Positions 35,860 through 45,577 are shown, numbered from the stretch's first letter. The stretch is DNA of 64,000 nucleotides from Cryomorphaceae bacterium (GCA_002682945.1 NYSL01000033.1:86006-150005), one strand, 5' to 3'. The notes: generated by a model from the letters alone, not told the origin. A program made the numbers and translations.

Positions 35860-38619
35860 TCAGTCCTTTATATCTTTTATGAAATTCACGGTAGGTGAGT
35901 TTTCTAGTTTTTTAAATTTTTCAATTTCACCTTGAAATAAAAGATGCCCACCTTTTTCACCTCCCTCAGGTCCTAATTCAATAACCCAATCTGAGTGGCG
36001 AATGATATCAATATGATGTTCGATTACAACAACGGTGTGTCCCAATTTGATTAATGCATTAAATGAGTTGAGTAGTTTTTGAACGTCATCAAAATGAAGA
36101 CCTGTAGTGGGTTCGTCAAAAACAAATAAAATTGGATCAATGGACTTACCTTTTGAGAGGTAATAAGCAAGTTTGACCCTTTGCCCCTCTCCGCCAGAAA
36201 GAGAAGAGCTGGTTTGTCCTAGCTGAAGATACCCAAGCCCTACATCAATTAATGGTTCAAATTTTTTAGAAATTTTTATAAAATTCGATTCTCTAAAAAA
36301 AACAAAAGCCTCATCAATAGTCATCTTCAATACGTCGGAAATATTCTTACCATTTATCTTGACCCCTAGAATGGTATCTTGGAATCTATCACCATTACAA
36401 TGATCGCAGGTTAAATGAATATCAGCCATAAATTGCATCTCAATGGTGACAAAGCCGTCTCCTTTGCACATATCGCACCTTCCACCGTCTGTATTAAATG
36501 AAAAATGTTTGGCTTTTAAATCAATTATTTGAGCTCCTTTAGAAGCTGCAAATGCGGATCTTATTTCATCATATATTTTCAAATATGTGACAGGGTTTGA
36601 TCTCGAGGATTTTCCAATTGGGTTTTGATCTATTACTTCAATGGATTGAATTAAAGAAATATCTCCTGTGAGTGATGCAGATAAATCAATTATTGAGTTA
36701 GATTCCCCAAGTTCTTTTTGGAGTGCAGGAACTAAGATATTTTTTATTAATGAAGTTTTACCGCTTCCACTGACTCCGCAAACTGCGGATAAATTTCCCA
36801 ATGGAATATCAATATCTATATTTTTTAAGTTATTCAAACTAGCATTTCGGATACCAATGGTATTTGCTTTTTTTTCAATGGTTCGAATTTCTCTATAAAC
36901 TCTTTTTTCTCCTTTCAGGTATTTAGCTGTTAAGGTATTCTTTTGCTTAATTTCAGCACCACTTCCGCTAAAAACTACTTGTCCACCGTTAGACCCTGCT
37001 GCGGGGCCAATATCAATAAGAGTATCAGCCGCTTCCATGAAAAGTGAATCATGTTCAACTACAACTACTGTATTTCCAATATCCCGGAGTTTTATAAGTA
37101 CTGCAAGTAATTCTTTGGCATCTTTTGAATGAAGGCCAATACTGGGCTCATCCAAAATGTAAATGGATCCTACAAGTGAAGCCCCGAGGCTAGTAGCAAG
37201 GTGAATTCTTTGGGACTCTCCACCCGACAAAGTAGCAGATGATCTATTTAAAGTGAGATAATGCAGACCGACTCTTTCTAAAACATTTAACCGATTTTTG
37301 ATTTCAATTACTAATCTATTTGCTATTAATTCATCATGTGGATTAAGGGTTAATTTTTTAAACCAATCTTGTGCTTTTGAAATTGGGAGTGATAAGATAT
37401 CGCTAATTGATAATTCATTAATTTTAACATAATCTGCTTCTTTTCTGAGTCTATTTCCTTTACAGGTTTGGCATAAAGTTTTTCCTCTGTATCGTGCCTG
37501 TAAAACTCGAAATTGTATTTTATAGATTTTGCTCTCTACATATTTGAAAAAATCATTAATTCCTTTAAAGTACTCGCACCCATTCCAAATTAAACTTAAT
37601 TGGTCTTGGCTTAGGAGATTAATTGACTTGTGAACGGGGAGATTAACTTTTTCAGCGCCAAGTATCATTTGATCTTTCCATTTTGAAAGTTTTTCCCCTT
37701 TCCAAGGAGCAATTGCATTTTCATAGATACTGAGCGATTGATTTGGGATAACAAGATTTTTATCAATACCAATTTTTGATCCAAAACCTTCACAATCAGG
37801 ACAGGCTCCTTGTGGAGTATTAAAGGTGAAAAAAGCCGGTGAGGGTTCTTCAAAAAGAATTCCGTCTAAAGAAAATTCATTTGAAAACTCGTCTTTTTGA
37901 CTATTTCCCCAACATAAAAAAAGTTTTCCTCGACCCTCAAAAAATGCTATTTCAATTGAGTCATTTGCTCTATTTAGGGTTTCTTCATCGAGTTCATCTA
38001 GGTGAAGTCTGTCAACTACAAGTGAATAATGATTTTGGTTTTTTGGGAAATCTTCAATTTTGTAAATATTTCCATTATTGTCGATGACTCTGGAATAACC
38101 TTGGGCTAATAAGAGCTTGGATACCTCGGTTATTGATCGGTCTTTGAAATCAATTGGGCTTACAATTAAAACAACTGAATCTAATCTTTCTTTAATTCTT
38201 TGAACCACATCACTTTTTTGATGACGTTTTACTTGATTTCCCGAAACAGGCGAGTAAGTTTTTCCAATTCTTGAAAAAAGAACTTTTAAATAATCATGCA
38301 ATTCTGTAACAGTTCCTACTGTGGATCTAGGATTACGCGATATCACTTTCTGTTGTATTGCGATTGCAGGAGAAAGTCCTTGGATGTTATCAACTTCAGG
38401 TTTATCAAGTTTCCCTAAAAATTGTCTCGCATAAGATGATAAAGATTCAACATATCTTCTTTGCCCTTCTGCGTATAATGTTTCAAATGCAAGAGAAGAT
38501 TTTCCACTTCCACTTACCCCTGTGATAACTACTAGATGGCCATGAGGAAACTCAATGTTAATATTTTTTAAATTATTAACTCGAGCGCCAGTAATAATTA
38601 AATTTTTCTGTTTATTCAT
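35860..38619 (-). CDS. uvrA: Excinuclease ABC subunit A (second UvrA paralogue)
   Basis: This second UvrA-type ATPase has 919 residues from the ATG at 38619. An upstream TTG at 38649 is rejected because the -7 box at 38628-38635 would fall inside the gene. Walker A motifs are GVSGSGKSS and GVSGSGKTS. Both zinc modules (CPDC with CQTC; CDMC with CDHC) and both signatures (LSGGESQR and LSGGEGQR) are present. The region corresponding to the UvrB-binding domain is retained, so this is not the shortened UvrA2 type. Damage specificity relative to the first copy cannot be told from sequence. It has its own promoter. Confidence 0.95.
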   Translation of the reverse strand: MNKQKNLIITGARVNNLKNINIEFPHGHLVVITGVSGSGKSSLAFETLYAEGQRRYVESLSSYARQFLGKLDKPEVDNIQGLSPAIAIQQKVISRNPRSTVGTVTELHDYLKVLFSRIGKTYSPVSGNQVKRHQKSDVVQRIKERLDSVVLIVSPIDFKDRSITEVSKLLLAQGYSRVIDNNGNIYKIEDFPKNQNHYSLVVDRLHLDELDEETLNRANDSIEIAFFEGRGKLFLCWGNSQKDEFSNEFSLDGILFEEPSPAFFTFNTPQGACPDCEGFGSKIGIDKNLVIPNQSLSIYENAIAPWKGEKLSKWKDQMILGAEKVNLPVHKSINLLSQDQLSLIWNGCEYFKGINDFFKYVESKIYKIQFRVLQARYRGKTLCQTCKGNRLRKEADYVKINELSISDILSLPISKAQDWFKKLTLNPHDELIANRLVIEIKNRLNVLERVGLHYLTLNRSSATLSGGESQRIHLATSLGASLVGSIYILDEPSIGLHSKDAKELLAVLIKLRDIGNTVVVVEHDSLFMEAADTLIDIGPAAGSNGGQVVFSGSGAEIKQKNTLTAKYLKGEKRVYREIRTIEKKANTIGIRNASLNNLKNIDIDIPLGNLSAVCGVSGSGKTSLIKNILVPALQKELGESNSIIDLSASLTGDISLIQSIEVIDQNPIGKSSRSNPVTYLKIYDEIRSAFAASKGAQIIDLKAKHFSFNTDGGRCDMCKGDGFVTIEMQFMADIHLTCDHCNGDRFQDTILGVKINGKNISDVLKMTIDEAFVFFRESNFIKISKKFEPLIDVGLGYLQLGQTSSSLSGGEGQRVKLAYYLSKGKSIDPILFVFDEPTTGLHFDDVQKLLNSFNALIKLGHTVVVIEHHIDIIRHSDWVIELGPEGGEKGGHLLFQGEIEKFKKLENSPTVNFIKDIKD

Positions 38620-38627
38620 ATTTTTCA

Positions 38628-38635
38628 CAAAAATA
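38628..38635 (-). promoter_or_regulatory. Bacteroidota -7 box for the second uvrA
   Basis: The minus strand reads TATTTTTG, 8 nt before the ATG at 38619. Its position argues against the upstream TTG start. Confidence 0.55.
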
Positions 38636-38734
38636 CCTTTTGTATTCAAGAAAAAATACTAGTTTCGTAGAAAGAATCAAATAAATATTATCTATGCCCT
38701 GAACCCTACTCAATTTTTAAACACTTATTGGTTT

Positions 38735-39307
38735 ATGAAAAATGTAGGCGTAAGCGACGCTGATCTTGTAGCGTCATTTTCAAGAGGAGAAGAAAAAGCT
38801 CTAAAGCTTTTGTTAGATAGATATTCTGCATCAGTTTTCAATTCAATTTTTCAGAGAGTAAAAGATGAGGATCATGCAAATGATATTCTTCAAGAGGTTT
38901 GGATAAAATTTATTCGTGTTGCAAAGGCAGGAGAATACAAAGAATTGGGTAAATTTTCTGGATGGATCCATATGGTAGCGAGAAATGCAGTAATGGATTT
39001 TTTTAGAAAAAGAAAGCGATCGAAGTTAATTGGGCTTGAGGAATGCGGAGATTCAGTCCTTGGTATAAAAGATGAAGCTTTGAATTTTGAAGAAAGTATC
39101 CAACAGGAGCAATTGAATTCAGATATTCGAATGGCTATTGGGGAATTGCCTCTAGACCAGCAAGAGGTAATCAAGTTAAGAATGACTTCAGGTTTAAGTT
39201 TTAAGGAAATAGCTTTAGAAACAGGAGTTGGTATTAATACGGCTTTAGGTAGAATGCGTTACGCCTTAATGAATCTAAGAAGGATACTTGAAATTGAACC
39301 ACAATAA
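38735..39307 (+). CDS. ECF-type RNA polymerase sigma factor
   Basis: This sigma-70-family factor of 190 residues has only regions 2 and 4. Region 2 is LLDRYSASVFNSIFQRV with DEDHANDILQEVWIKFIR; region 4 is LPLDQQEVIKLRMTSG and LSFKEIALETGVGINTALGRMR. No anti-sigma factor gene follows; instead a 49-codon ORF begins 41 nt downstream. Neither the signal nor the regulon can be inferred. The start region has no obvious TAnnTTTG box. Confidence 0.93.
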   Translation: MKNVGVSDADLVASFSRGEEKALKLLLDRYSASVFNSIFQRVKDEDHANDILQEVWIKFIRVAKAGEYKELGKFSGWIHMVARNAVMDFFRKRKRSKLIGLEECGDSVLGIKDEALNFEESIQQEQLNSDIRMAIGELPLDQQEVIKLRMTSGLSFKEIALETGVGINTALGRMRYALMNLRRILEIEPQ

Positions 39308-39348
39308 AATATGTCAGGTCTGCGTTATTCTCACATATAACATGGCCT

Positions 39349-39498
39349 ATGAAAAAACCTACTCAAAAAACAAAAGAATTAATACTTCCCTCCATAGAAT
39401 CTATCTCGAAAATCCTGAATTTTTCTAATACTTTTAATTTCATAAAACTCTCTAATCCTGATTTACCAAAAGAGATAAGATGGTATTCAAAAAATTGA
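39349..39498 (+). CDS. Putative 49-residue protein downstream of the ECF sigma factor
   Basis: A short frame from ATG at 39349 encodes a basic 49-residue peptide (MKKPTQKTKELILPSIESIS then a hydrophobic-aromatic stretch and PKEIRWYSKN). It is unrecognised. It fills nearly all of the space between the sigma-factor gene and the convergent recQ, ending one base before the recQ stop. A competing 28-codon frame starts at 39342. Only conservation would show that it is real. Confidence 0.45.
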   Translation: MKKPTQKTKELILPSIESISKILNFSNTFNFIKLSNPDLPKEIRWYSKN

Positions 39499-39499
39499 T

Positions 39500-41683
39500 T
39501 TAAAGAATCTTACAAAGAAATTTTAAACGAACTAGTCGAAGTTCTTCCTCACTGTAAGACTCGTCAAAATATTTTAGGGCTTCATAAACGTCTCCAGATT
39601 TAGATTCTTCTTGGAAGTAATCCATAATTTCATCGACACATTCGTCGTCCCCAATCATATCGTTTATAATTGGATCCAAGTTTAATCGTGTTCCATTTTC
39701 AACTATACGTTGCATCTCATCTATTATCTCGTCTTGAGATAGTCCTTTATTTTGAGCCATTTCCTCAATCGATAGCAATCGGTCAATTGATTGAATGATA
39801 TAAATTTTTAAAGATCCTTTTTGAACAGCAGTTCTCATTGTAAAATCCTCTAGTCTTTCAATATTATTTTCTAGACAATGATTTTTTATTTCGAGAATTA
39901 ATGAAGCTCCAAATCTCTTGGCTTTACCTTCTCCAACTCCAGGAATAACCATTAATTCTTCTTCATTAAACGGATATGTACTAGCCATTTCATTTAAGGA
40001 TATCTCTGAAAACATTGCATATGGAGGTATATTTCTTTCCCGTGCCAGATTTTTATTCAGTGCTTGAAGCTTTTTTAAAAGTTCGGGATCTAAAACAGAG
40101 TTATTTCGCGCCGAATTATCTTGACTTTGAGATTCAGTAAGTTCGATAAATGGATTAGCATAATATTTCTGATTTGAATTTAGGAAGTTTTCTCCTTTGG
40201 ACTCTAGGGATAAAATTCCATATTTTTCTATGTCTTTTTTAATTAGGTGCTTCATAGAAATTTGACTGATTAAGTTTATCCAATAGCCTTTTGGTTTTTC
40301 TTTACCTTTTCCCCACCCCTTGAGTTTAAATGCTCCGAAAGTTCTCAAGATGGATGTTTCATTTGCTATTAAAACATTCACCACTTGTTCAGATCTAAAA
40401 TTATGTTTTCCATCTTTGATAATATTCAGTAATAATTTGACATCACTGCTACATTCAATTTTATTCAGATTTTTTCTGCAATTATCGCACTGAGAGCAAT
40501 TTTCAATGTTATAACTTTCTCCAAAATAATGCAGAATATACTCTCTTCGGCATGATGATGTAACGGCGTACCCCTTGGATTCTTGAAGAAGTTGACGACC
40601 TATTTCTTGCTCTGAAACGGGTTTTTTACTTAAAAACTTATCTAATTTTTCTATATCCTTTTCTGAGAAATAAGTCACACAAATCCCTTCCCCTCCATCT
40701 CTTCCGGCTCTTCCTGTCTCCTGATAATAACTTTCAATACTTTTCGGAATATCATGATGAATTACAAGACGAACATCTGGTTTATCGATTCCCATACCAA
40801 ATGCAATTGTTGCCACAATTACATTTATGTCTTCATTTAAAAATGCATCTTGATGTTTAGATCTAGTATTATTGTCTAAGCCTGCATGGTATGGTAATGA
40901 GGTAATGTTGTTAATCTGAAGGATGTGGCTAATTTCTTCGACTTTTTTTCGACTCAAACAATAAATGATAGCTGATTTTCCTTTGTGAGATTTTAATAAT
41001 TTAACAATGTCTTTTTCAACTTCATTTTTTAAATTCACTTCATAAAAAAGATTTGTACGATTGAAAGATGTAGAAAATATATTTACCTCTTTCATTTCAA
41101 GGCTTTTTTGTATGTCAGACACAACTTTTTCAGTAGCTGTGGCAGTTAATGCCATGATAGGTTTTCTTTTGATTGAATTTATTGCATTTCTCAGCTGTCT
41201 GTATTCAGGTCTAAAATCATGACCCCATTCAGATATGCAATGTGCTTCATCGATAGCATAAAATGAAATGTTTAGTTTTTTTAAAAACTCAATATTTTCT
41301 CTTCTATTTAATGATTCCGGTGCCATATAAAGAAGTTTAGTCTTTCCCGAGGAAAGATCTCCTCTAACCTCAACCATTTCTCTTTTCGTTAATGAAGAAT
41401 TCCAAACATGAGCTATTGAGTCACTAGTTGAAAAACCGCGGACTACATCTACTTGATTTTTCATTAAAGCTATGAGAGGTGATATTATAATTGCAAGTCC
41501 TTCTAATTGAATACCAGGAAGCTGATAGCAAAGAGATTTCCCACCACCTGTTGGCATTCGAATGAAAGTATCATTCCCTTGAAGGATGGAATTAATAGAA
41601 TTTCTTTGCTCTCCTTTGAATTCATCGAACCCAAAAAAAGACTTTAAAAGCTTCTTGCTATCGTTTATTGTTTTTTGACTCAT
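39500..41683 (-). CDS. recQ: ATP-dependent DNA helicase RecQ
   Basis: This 3'-5' superfamily 2 helicase has 727 residues. Walker A is MPTGGGKSLCYQLP, the DEAH box with RecQ loop is AIDEAHCISEWGHDFRPEY, and motif VI is YYQETGRAGRDG. The zinc site follows as C-REYILHYFG...CSQCDNC, then a winged-helix domain and an HRDC domain with the GVGEGKAKRFG hairpin-like motif. The last 100 residues are an acidic extension of the sort seen in Bacteroidota RecQ. It is divergent from tatC. Confidence 0.95.
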   Translation of the reverse strand: MSQKTINDSKKLLKSFFGFDEFKGEQRNSINSILQGNDTFIRMPTGGGKSLCYQLPGIQLEGLAIIISPLIALMKNQVDVVRGFSTSDSIAHVWNSSLTKREMVEVRGDLSSGKTKLLYMAPESLNRRENIEFLKKLNISFYAIDEAHCISEWGHDFRPEYRQLRNAINSIKRKPIMALTATATEKVVSDIQKSLEMKEVNIFSTSFNRTNLFYEVNLKNEVEKDIVKLLKSHKGKSAIIYCLSRKKVEEISHILQINNITSLPYHAGLDNNTRSKHQDAFLNEDINVIVATIAFGMGIDKPDVRLVIHHDIPKSIESYYQETGRAGRDGGEGICVTYFSEKDIEKLDKFLSKKPVSEQEIGRQLLQESKGYAVTSSCRREYILHYFGESYNIENCSQCDNCRKNLNKIECSSDVKLLLNIIKDGKHNFRSEQVVNVLIANETSILRTFGAFKLKGWGKGKEKPKGYWINLISQISMKHLIKKDIEKYGILSLESKGENFLNSNQKYYANPFIELTESQSQDNSARNNSVLDPELLKKLQALNKNLARERNIPPYAMFSEISLNEMASTYPFNEEELMVIPGVGEGKAKRFGASLILEIKNHCLENNIERLEDFTMRTAVQKGSLKIYIIQSIDRLLSIEEMAQNKGLSQDEIIDEMQRIVENGTRLNLDPIINDMIGDDECVDEIMDYFQEESKSGDVYEALKYFDESYSEEELRLVRLKFLCKIL

Positions 41684-41724
41684 CTTTTTTGATGAAATAG
41701 ATTATATGAAGTTACACTATAAAC

Positions 41725-41732
41725 TACTTTTG
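41725..41732 (+). promoter_or_regulatory. Bacteroidota -7 box for tatC, leaderless-like
   Basis: TACTTTTG lies 6 nt before the tatC ATG at 41739. Confidence 0.6.
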
Positions 41733-41738
41733 TAAATC

Positions 41739-42548
41739 ATGACAAAAGAAAAATCAATGCCTTTTTTACATCACTTATCTGCTTTAAGAAAGCATTTGAT
41801 AAGAGCGAGCTTGGGTGTTATAATAGCTGGAATTGTTGCATTTGTTTTTAGGGAAGTTCTTTTTGATGGATTACTACTGGCACCGAAATCACCAGATTTT
41901 ATTTCATATCGGGTTTTGTGCTTGCTCTCGGAAATGACGGAAATCAGAAGTTTGTGTATCGAAAATATTAATATTGAGTTATTAAATAGTAAAATGGCAG
42001 GTCAATTCTCTCTCCATATTTCTCTTTCTTTGATCGCCGGTATTGTCTTCTCTTTCCCTTTTATTCTTAAAGAAATTTGGGCTTTTGTCTCTCCGGGATT
42101 AACAACCAAAGAGAGAGAAAAATCAGTGGCCTTCATTAGTATTTCATCATTATTATTTTTTCTTGGAGCCGCATTCGGATATTTTTTAATTGTTCCCTTA
42201 AGTGTCCAGTTTTTATCAAATTATATTGTCTCGGATCAAATAATTAATTTTATTGAAACATCTTCATATTTGTCAACAATAGCAAGTATAATTTTAGCAT
42301 GTGGGTTTTTATTTGAACTTCCAATTGTTATTTATTTTTTATCTCGAGCTGGGCTTGTTACTCCTGCATTTATGAAAACATACAGAAGACATGCATGGAT
42401 TATCATTTTGATAATTTCGTCAATTATTACTCCTCCGGATATATTTAGTCAAGTAATTGTCTCGATTCCGGTTGCTCTTTTGTATGAATTGAGTGTCTTT
42501 ATAAGTAAAATAGCACAACCAAAAAAAATCATTATCAATGAGGCTTGA
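41739..42548 (+). CDS. tatC: Twin-arginine translocase subunit TatC
   Basis: TatC is the twin-arginine signal receptor of the Tat export system, an inner-membrane protein with six transmembrane helices, here 269 residues. Characteristic parts are the N-terminal MPFLHHLSALRKHLIRA, the cytosolic loop FPFILKEIWAFVSPGLT, and EREKSVAFI before helix 3. Compared with E. coli there is an expanded first periplasmic loop with two cysteines. tatA is not in the window. The 3' end overlaps lptB by 11 nt. Confidence 0.96.
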   Translation: MTKEKSMPFLHHLSALRKHLIRASLGVIIAGIVAFVFREVLFDGLLLAPKSPDFISYRVLCLLSEMTEIRSLCIENINIELLNSKMAGQFSLHISLSLIAGIVFSFPFILKEIWAFVSPGLTTKEREKSVAFISISSLLFFLGAAFGYFLIVPLSVQFLSNYIVSDQIINFIETSSYLSTIASIILACGFLFELPIVIYFLSRAGLVTPAFMKTYRRHAWIIILIISSIITPPDIFSQVIVSIPVALLYELSVFISKIAQPKKIIINEA

Positions 42549-43290
42549 AGTTTTAAAAATATCAAAAGATTATGGTCGTAAGAGGGTTGTTGATGATGTA
42601 AGTTTTTATGTGAGTCAGGGAGAAATAGTTGGTTTACTTGGCCCCAACGGTGCTGGAAAAACAACTTCATTTTATGCTGTAGTTGGGATGGTTAAACCAG
42701 ATAAGGGAAAAGTCCTCTTAGATAAGGAAGATGTGACTCGATTGCCCATGTACAGGAGAGCGCAAAAAGGTATCGGGTATCTCGCTCAGGACCCATCAGT
42801 ATTTAGGAAGATGTCTGTTGAGGATAATATTGCGGCTGTATTTGAATGGAGAGGGTTGAGTAAAAATGAGATAAAGGAGCGAACTGATAAGCTTTTGAAA
42901 GAATTTTCTTTATTAAAAATACGTCATACTCGAGGAGACCTCTTGTCCGGTGGGGAACGCAGAAGAACTGAAATCGCTAGGTCATTAGCCTCAGACCCAA
43001 AGTTTATTTTGTTAGATGAGCCTTTTGCCGGGGTTGATCCGATTGCTGTCGAAGACATCCAGTTAATTGTTTCGAAATTAGTTGAGAGAAATATCGGTGT
43101 TTTAATAACCGACCATAATGTTCAAGAAACATTGGCAATTACTGACAGAACTTACCTAATGTTTGAAGGAAAAATACTAAAAAGTGGATCTGCAAAGGAA
43201 TTATCTGAGGATTCAGTAGTTCGTCGCGTTTATCTCGGGCAAAATTTCAAACTTAGGAAGGGTGTGAGGCCCGAGTTAGACGATCATTGA
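42538..43290 (+). CDS. lptB: Lipopolysaccharide export ABC transporter ATP-binding protein
   Basis: LptB powers LPS extraction from the inner membrane in the LptBFGC complex; it has 250 residues. Walker A is GPNGAGKTT, the Q-loop is GYLAQDPSVFRKM, the signature is LSGGERRRTEIARSL and Walker B is FILLDEPFAGVDP. Relatives usually end around the LGxxF(K/E)L stretch; here ten more residues (RKGVRPELDDH region) are encoded entirely inside the antisense 3' end of tsaC, a 38-nt convergent overlap. It is translated from a start 11 nt inside tatC. Confidence 0.96.
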   Translation: MRLEVLKISKDYGRKRVVDDVSFYVSQGEIVGLLGPNGAGKTTSFYAVVGMVKPDKGKVLLDKEDVTRLPMYRRAQKGIGYLAQDPSVFRKMSVEDNIAAVFEWRGLSKNEIKERTDKLLKEFSLLKIRHTRGDLLSGGERRRTEIARSLASDPKFILLDEPFAGVDPIAVEDIQLIVSKLVERNIGVLITDHNVQETLAITDRTYLMFEGKILKSGSAKELSEDSVVRRVYLGQNFKLRKGVRPELDDH

Positions 43291-44188
43291 TCGCGGGTCC
43301 GAGACCTCTATTTGGAGCCCGTTCGATATAAATCTCCTCAAATTCTGTAGCATCTAATCTTCTCAAAATTGAAAATAATCTCGAAGCTCCAGATCTGGTC
43401 GATCCATCCAAACTTATAGAGTCAAAGGATTTTGAATCTGGTTTCCAACTAATAAATATACTTTTTGATTTTTCTGCCTTAAAGGATTCACCATGCGAAA
43501 TACAAAATATTTTTTTCTTGGGAGAGTAATGTTTTTTGCCTTGACCTGGATATGTCAATTTTTTATCCATAAACATTGGCTTCGTTTTCGTTTTCAGGAT
43601 TTTCTCAATGGCTTTAACCGGTATGCCGCCAAGTCGATAGACCTCGACTTCGTTATTATTAAAGCCGATGATAGTAGATTCAATTCCAATGGAGCACGGA
43701 CCTCCATCTAATACAAAAGATATGGACTTTCCAAGTTGGTCAATCACATGTTGTGCGGATGTTGGAGAAACATATTGAAAGGGGTTGGCACTCGGAGCGG
43801 CTAATGGATATTTTAAAGATTGTAGAAGTTTAATGGCCATTGGGTGAGAAGGTAACCGAACTGCAATTTTATTACTCCCTGAGGTCAATAAATGAGGAAC
43901 AATTTCTGATTTTTCTAGAATTAGCGTTAGTGGACCGGGCCAAAATTCATCAATCAAGACATGTGCTGCATCAGGAATATTGATACATAAATTATTTATT
44001 TGACCCTTTTCTCCAATATGAGCAATTAGTGGATTGAAAAAAGGTCGTTTTTTAATTTCGTAGATATTTAAAATTACATCGGGATCCAGGGCATTGCCTG
44101 CTAGTCCGTAGACCGTTTCGGTAGGCAATCCAATTAGTTTTCCGGAGTCTAAGTTTTTTTTTGCTAATTCAATATTTTGACTAATCAC
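43253..44188 (-). CDS. tsaC: L-threonylcarbamoyladenylate synthase (Sua5 type)
   Basis: This enzyme makes threonylcarbamoyl-AMP for the t6A37 tRNA modification, the substrate base later modified by MtaB, also encoded in this window. It has 311 residues: an N-terminal YrdC domain (GLPTETVYGLAGNA, KKRPFFNPL, AVRLPSHPMA, PLAAPSANPF) and the C-terminal Sua5 domain (YPGQGKKHYSP onward). This long form is Sua5 rather than the short TsaC. It is followed on its 3' side by an antisense overlap with lptB. Confidence 0.95.
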   Translation of the reverse strand: MISQNIELAKKNLDSGKLIGLPTETVYGLAGNALDPDVILNIYEIKKRPFFNPLIAHIGEKGQINNLCINIPDAAHVLIDEFWPGPLTLILEKSEIVPHLLTSGSNKIAVRLPSHPMAIKLLQSLKYPLAAPSANPFQYVSPTSAQHVIDQLGKSISFVLDGGPCSIGIESTIIGFNNNEVEVYRLGGIPVKAIEKILKTKTKPMFMDKKLTYPGQGKKHYSPKKKIFCISHGESFKAEKSKSIFISWKPDSKSFDSISLDGSTRSGASRLFSILRRLDATEFEEIYIERAPNRGLGPAINDRLTRASHPS

Positions 44189-44203
44189 GATCTAATTAAA
44201 AAG

Positions 44204-45490
44204 TTAATCTAAGCTAAGCCCAAGATTACCATTGGTGTAAAATTTTTTGCTTGCTATCGCTCTGTCATAACGCTTACCCCATTCTTTCATGTAGATAATG
44301 ACGTCATAATAATTTGGGCATTGCCAATGATTACCTTCAGTCCAAGATAAATCCCAATTTATATTTTCTCCAAATTCATAGCTGGGTTCAGCAATTACAT
44401 ATTCTAAGTATCCTTGTTTTACCTTAATGAGCCCTCTGTATGCTTTTTCATTTGAGTCATAAAAAAGTCTGTAATTTTCGTTCATTTTATATTGGTTGAA
44501 ATCACCGATCACGTAAAGTTTTCTATCTCCTAAATTTTCTATGTCTTTTAAAAAAATATCCAATAAGATATAATCTGCTTCAGTTTCAGGTTGGTTTGAG
44601 CTTTGTTTTCTAATTACATAGCCCCCTCTGCTATCATCTTGAAAAAGAAAAGGATCAATGCCCCTAGGCTTTTCTTCCATTACATTTGCGACCCAAAGTT
44701 CTTTTAATTCAAACTTTCTAATCCTGAGGGAGGGTATAGGAATGTTTTTTGAGTCTGCAAACCGAAAAATATTACCCCCAGCAAATGAGTTTTCTCCGTT
44801 ATTATAATTAAAATCAATAATTCCATTTCTTAAAAACCTAGGGGATAAGGATCTTAAGCTTGTCCAATTTCGATTCTGAATTATTGATAGCTGAATGTCA
44901 TTAAAAGGGTTTTGAACAGAAATATTTGTCAGGTCTGCTGTTATATCAATTTCTTGATGAGTGCCTCTTTGATCCATATTCATTGTTCGGTGTATTGATC
45001 CATGAATTTCAGCTAGTTGCTCAACTATTATAACCGGATATCTTAGCAGAAAATCTTCAGGGTCCTGTTCGTAAATAATTAAATAGTAGTTTCCTGAAAT
45101 TCTTGGCATACAATTTAATTCAGGAAGGCTGGTCATCACATGACTGTATGGTTGATATGTGTTGAAGCATAATTCAGCAATGGGTAATTGCCCCTCCAGG
45201 AAGCCATTTAGGTACTCAGATGACATAAGCGGTGATTGCTTCCAATTTCTATCACAATGAATCCAAGTATAATTTAGTGATTGGGTATTACTACTAAAGT
45301 CATCAAAAGAAACATGGAGAGATTTTATTGAGTTCAATGAGATTATCGGAGCGGATTGCGGATCTCCAATTGGGTAGATTTCTATACTTTTAAAATCGTC
45401 AATAGATATAATTTCAGGTCTAAAAGATTGACATTTTCCATAAACCAAGAATAAAAAAAAAGTAAAAAAGAAATAACAATGCTTATTCAC
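44204..45490 (-). CDS. Type IX secretion system plug protein (DUF5103)
   Basis: DUF5103 is the periplasmic plug that closes the SprA translocon pore in type IX secretion. The family is recognised from SIEIYPIGDPQSAPIISLNS, the YTWIHCDRNWKQSPLMSSEY strand, YQPYSHVMTSLPELN and the C-terminal GDFNQYKMNENYRL region. The frame is open up to a GTG at 45544. I prefer the GTG at 45490 (428 residues), because it gives a proper signal peptide (basic NKH then a phenylalanine-rich core ending KCQ) and because the longer form would run over the nqr promoter. The start remains uncertain. Confidence 0.88.
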   Translation of the reverse strand: MNKHCYFFFTFFLFLVYGKCQSFRPEIISIDDFKSIEIYPIGDPQSAPIISLNSIKSLHVSFDDFSSNTQSLNYTWIHCDRNWKQSPLMSSEYLNGFLEGQLPIAELCFNTYQPYSHVMTSLPELNCMPRISGNYYLIIYEQDPEDFLLRYPVIIVEQLAEIHGSIHRTMNMDQRGTHQEIDITADLTNISVQNPFNDIQLSIIQNRNWTSLRSLSPRFLRNGIIDFNYNNGENSFAGGNIFRFADSKNIPIPSLRIRKFELKELWVANVMEEKPRGIDPFLFQDDSRGGYVIRKQSSNQPETEADYILLDIFLKDIENLGDRKLYVIGDFNQYKMNENYRLFYDSNEKAYRGLIKVKQGYLEYVIAEPSYEFGENINWDLSWTEGNHWQCPNYYDVIIYMKEWGKRYDRAIASKKFYTNGNLGLSLD

Positions 45491-45533
45491 AAAGTAAAGT
45501 TCAGAAAAACTTCTTAATTCCGACCCTAATTTA

Positions 45534-45541
45534 TACCTTTG
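45534..45541 (+). promoter_or_regulatory. Bacteroidota -7 box for the nqr operon
   Basis: TACCTTTG lies 36 nt upstream of the nqrA ATG at 45578 and is the only perfect match in the divergent region. This would give a leader of about 30 nt, longer than in most genes of the window. Confidence 0.6.
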
Positions 45542-45577
45542 CACAAAAAATTTTCTGAGGCATTTTTATAACTGCAC

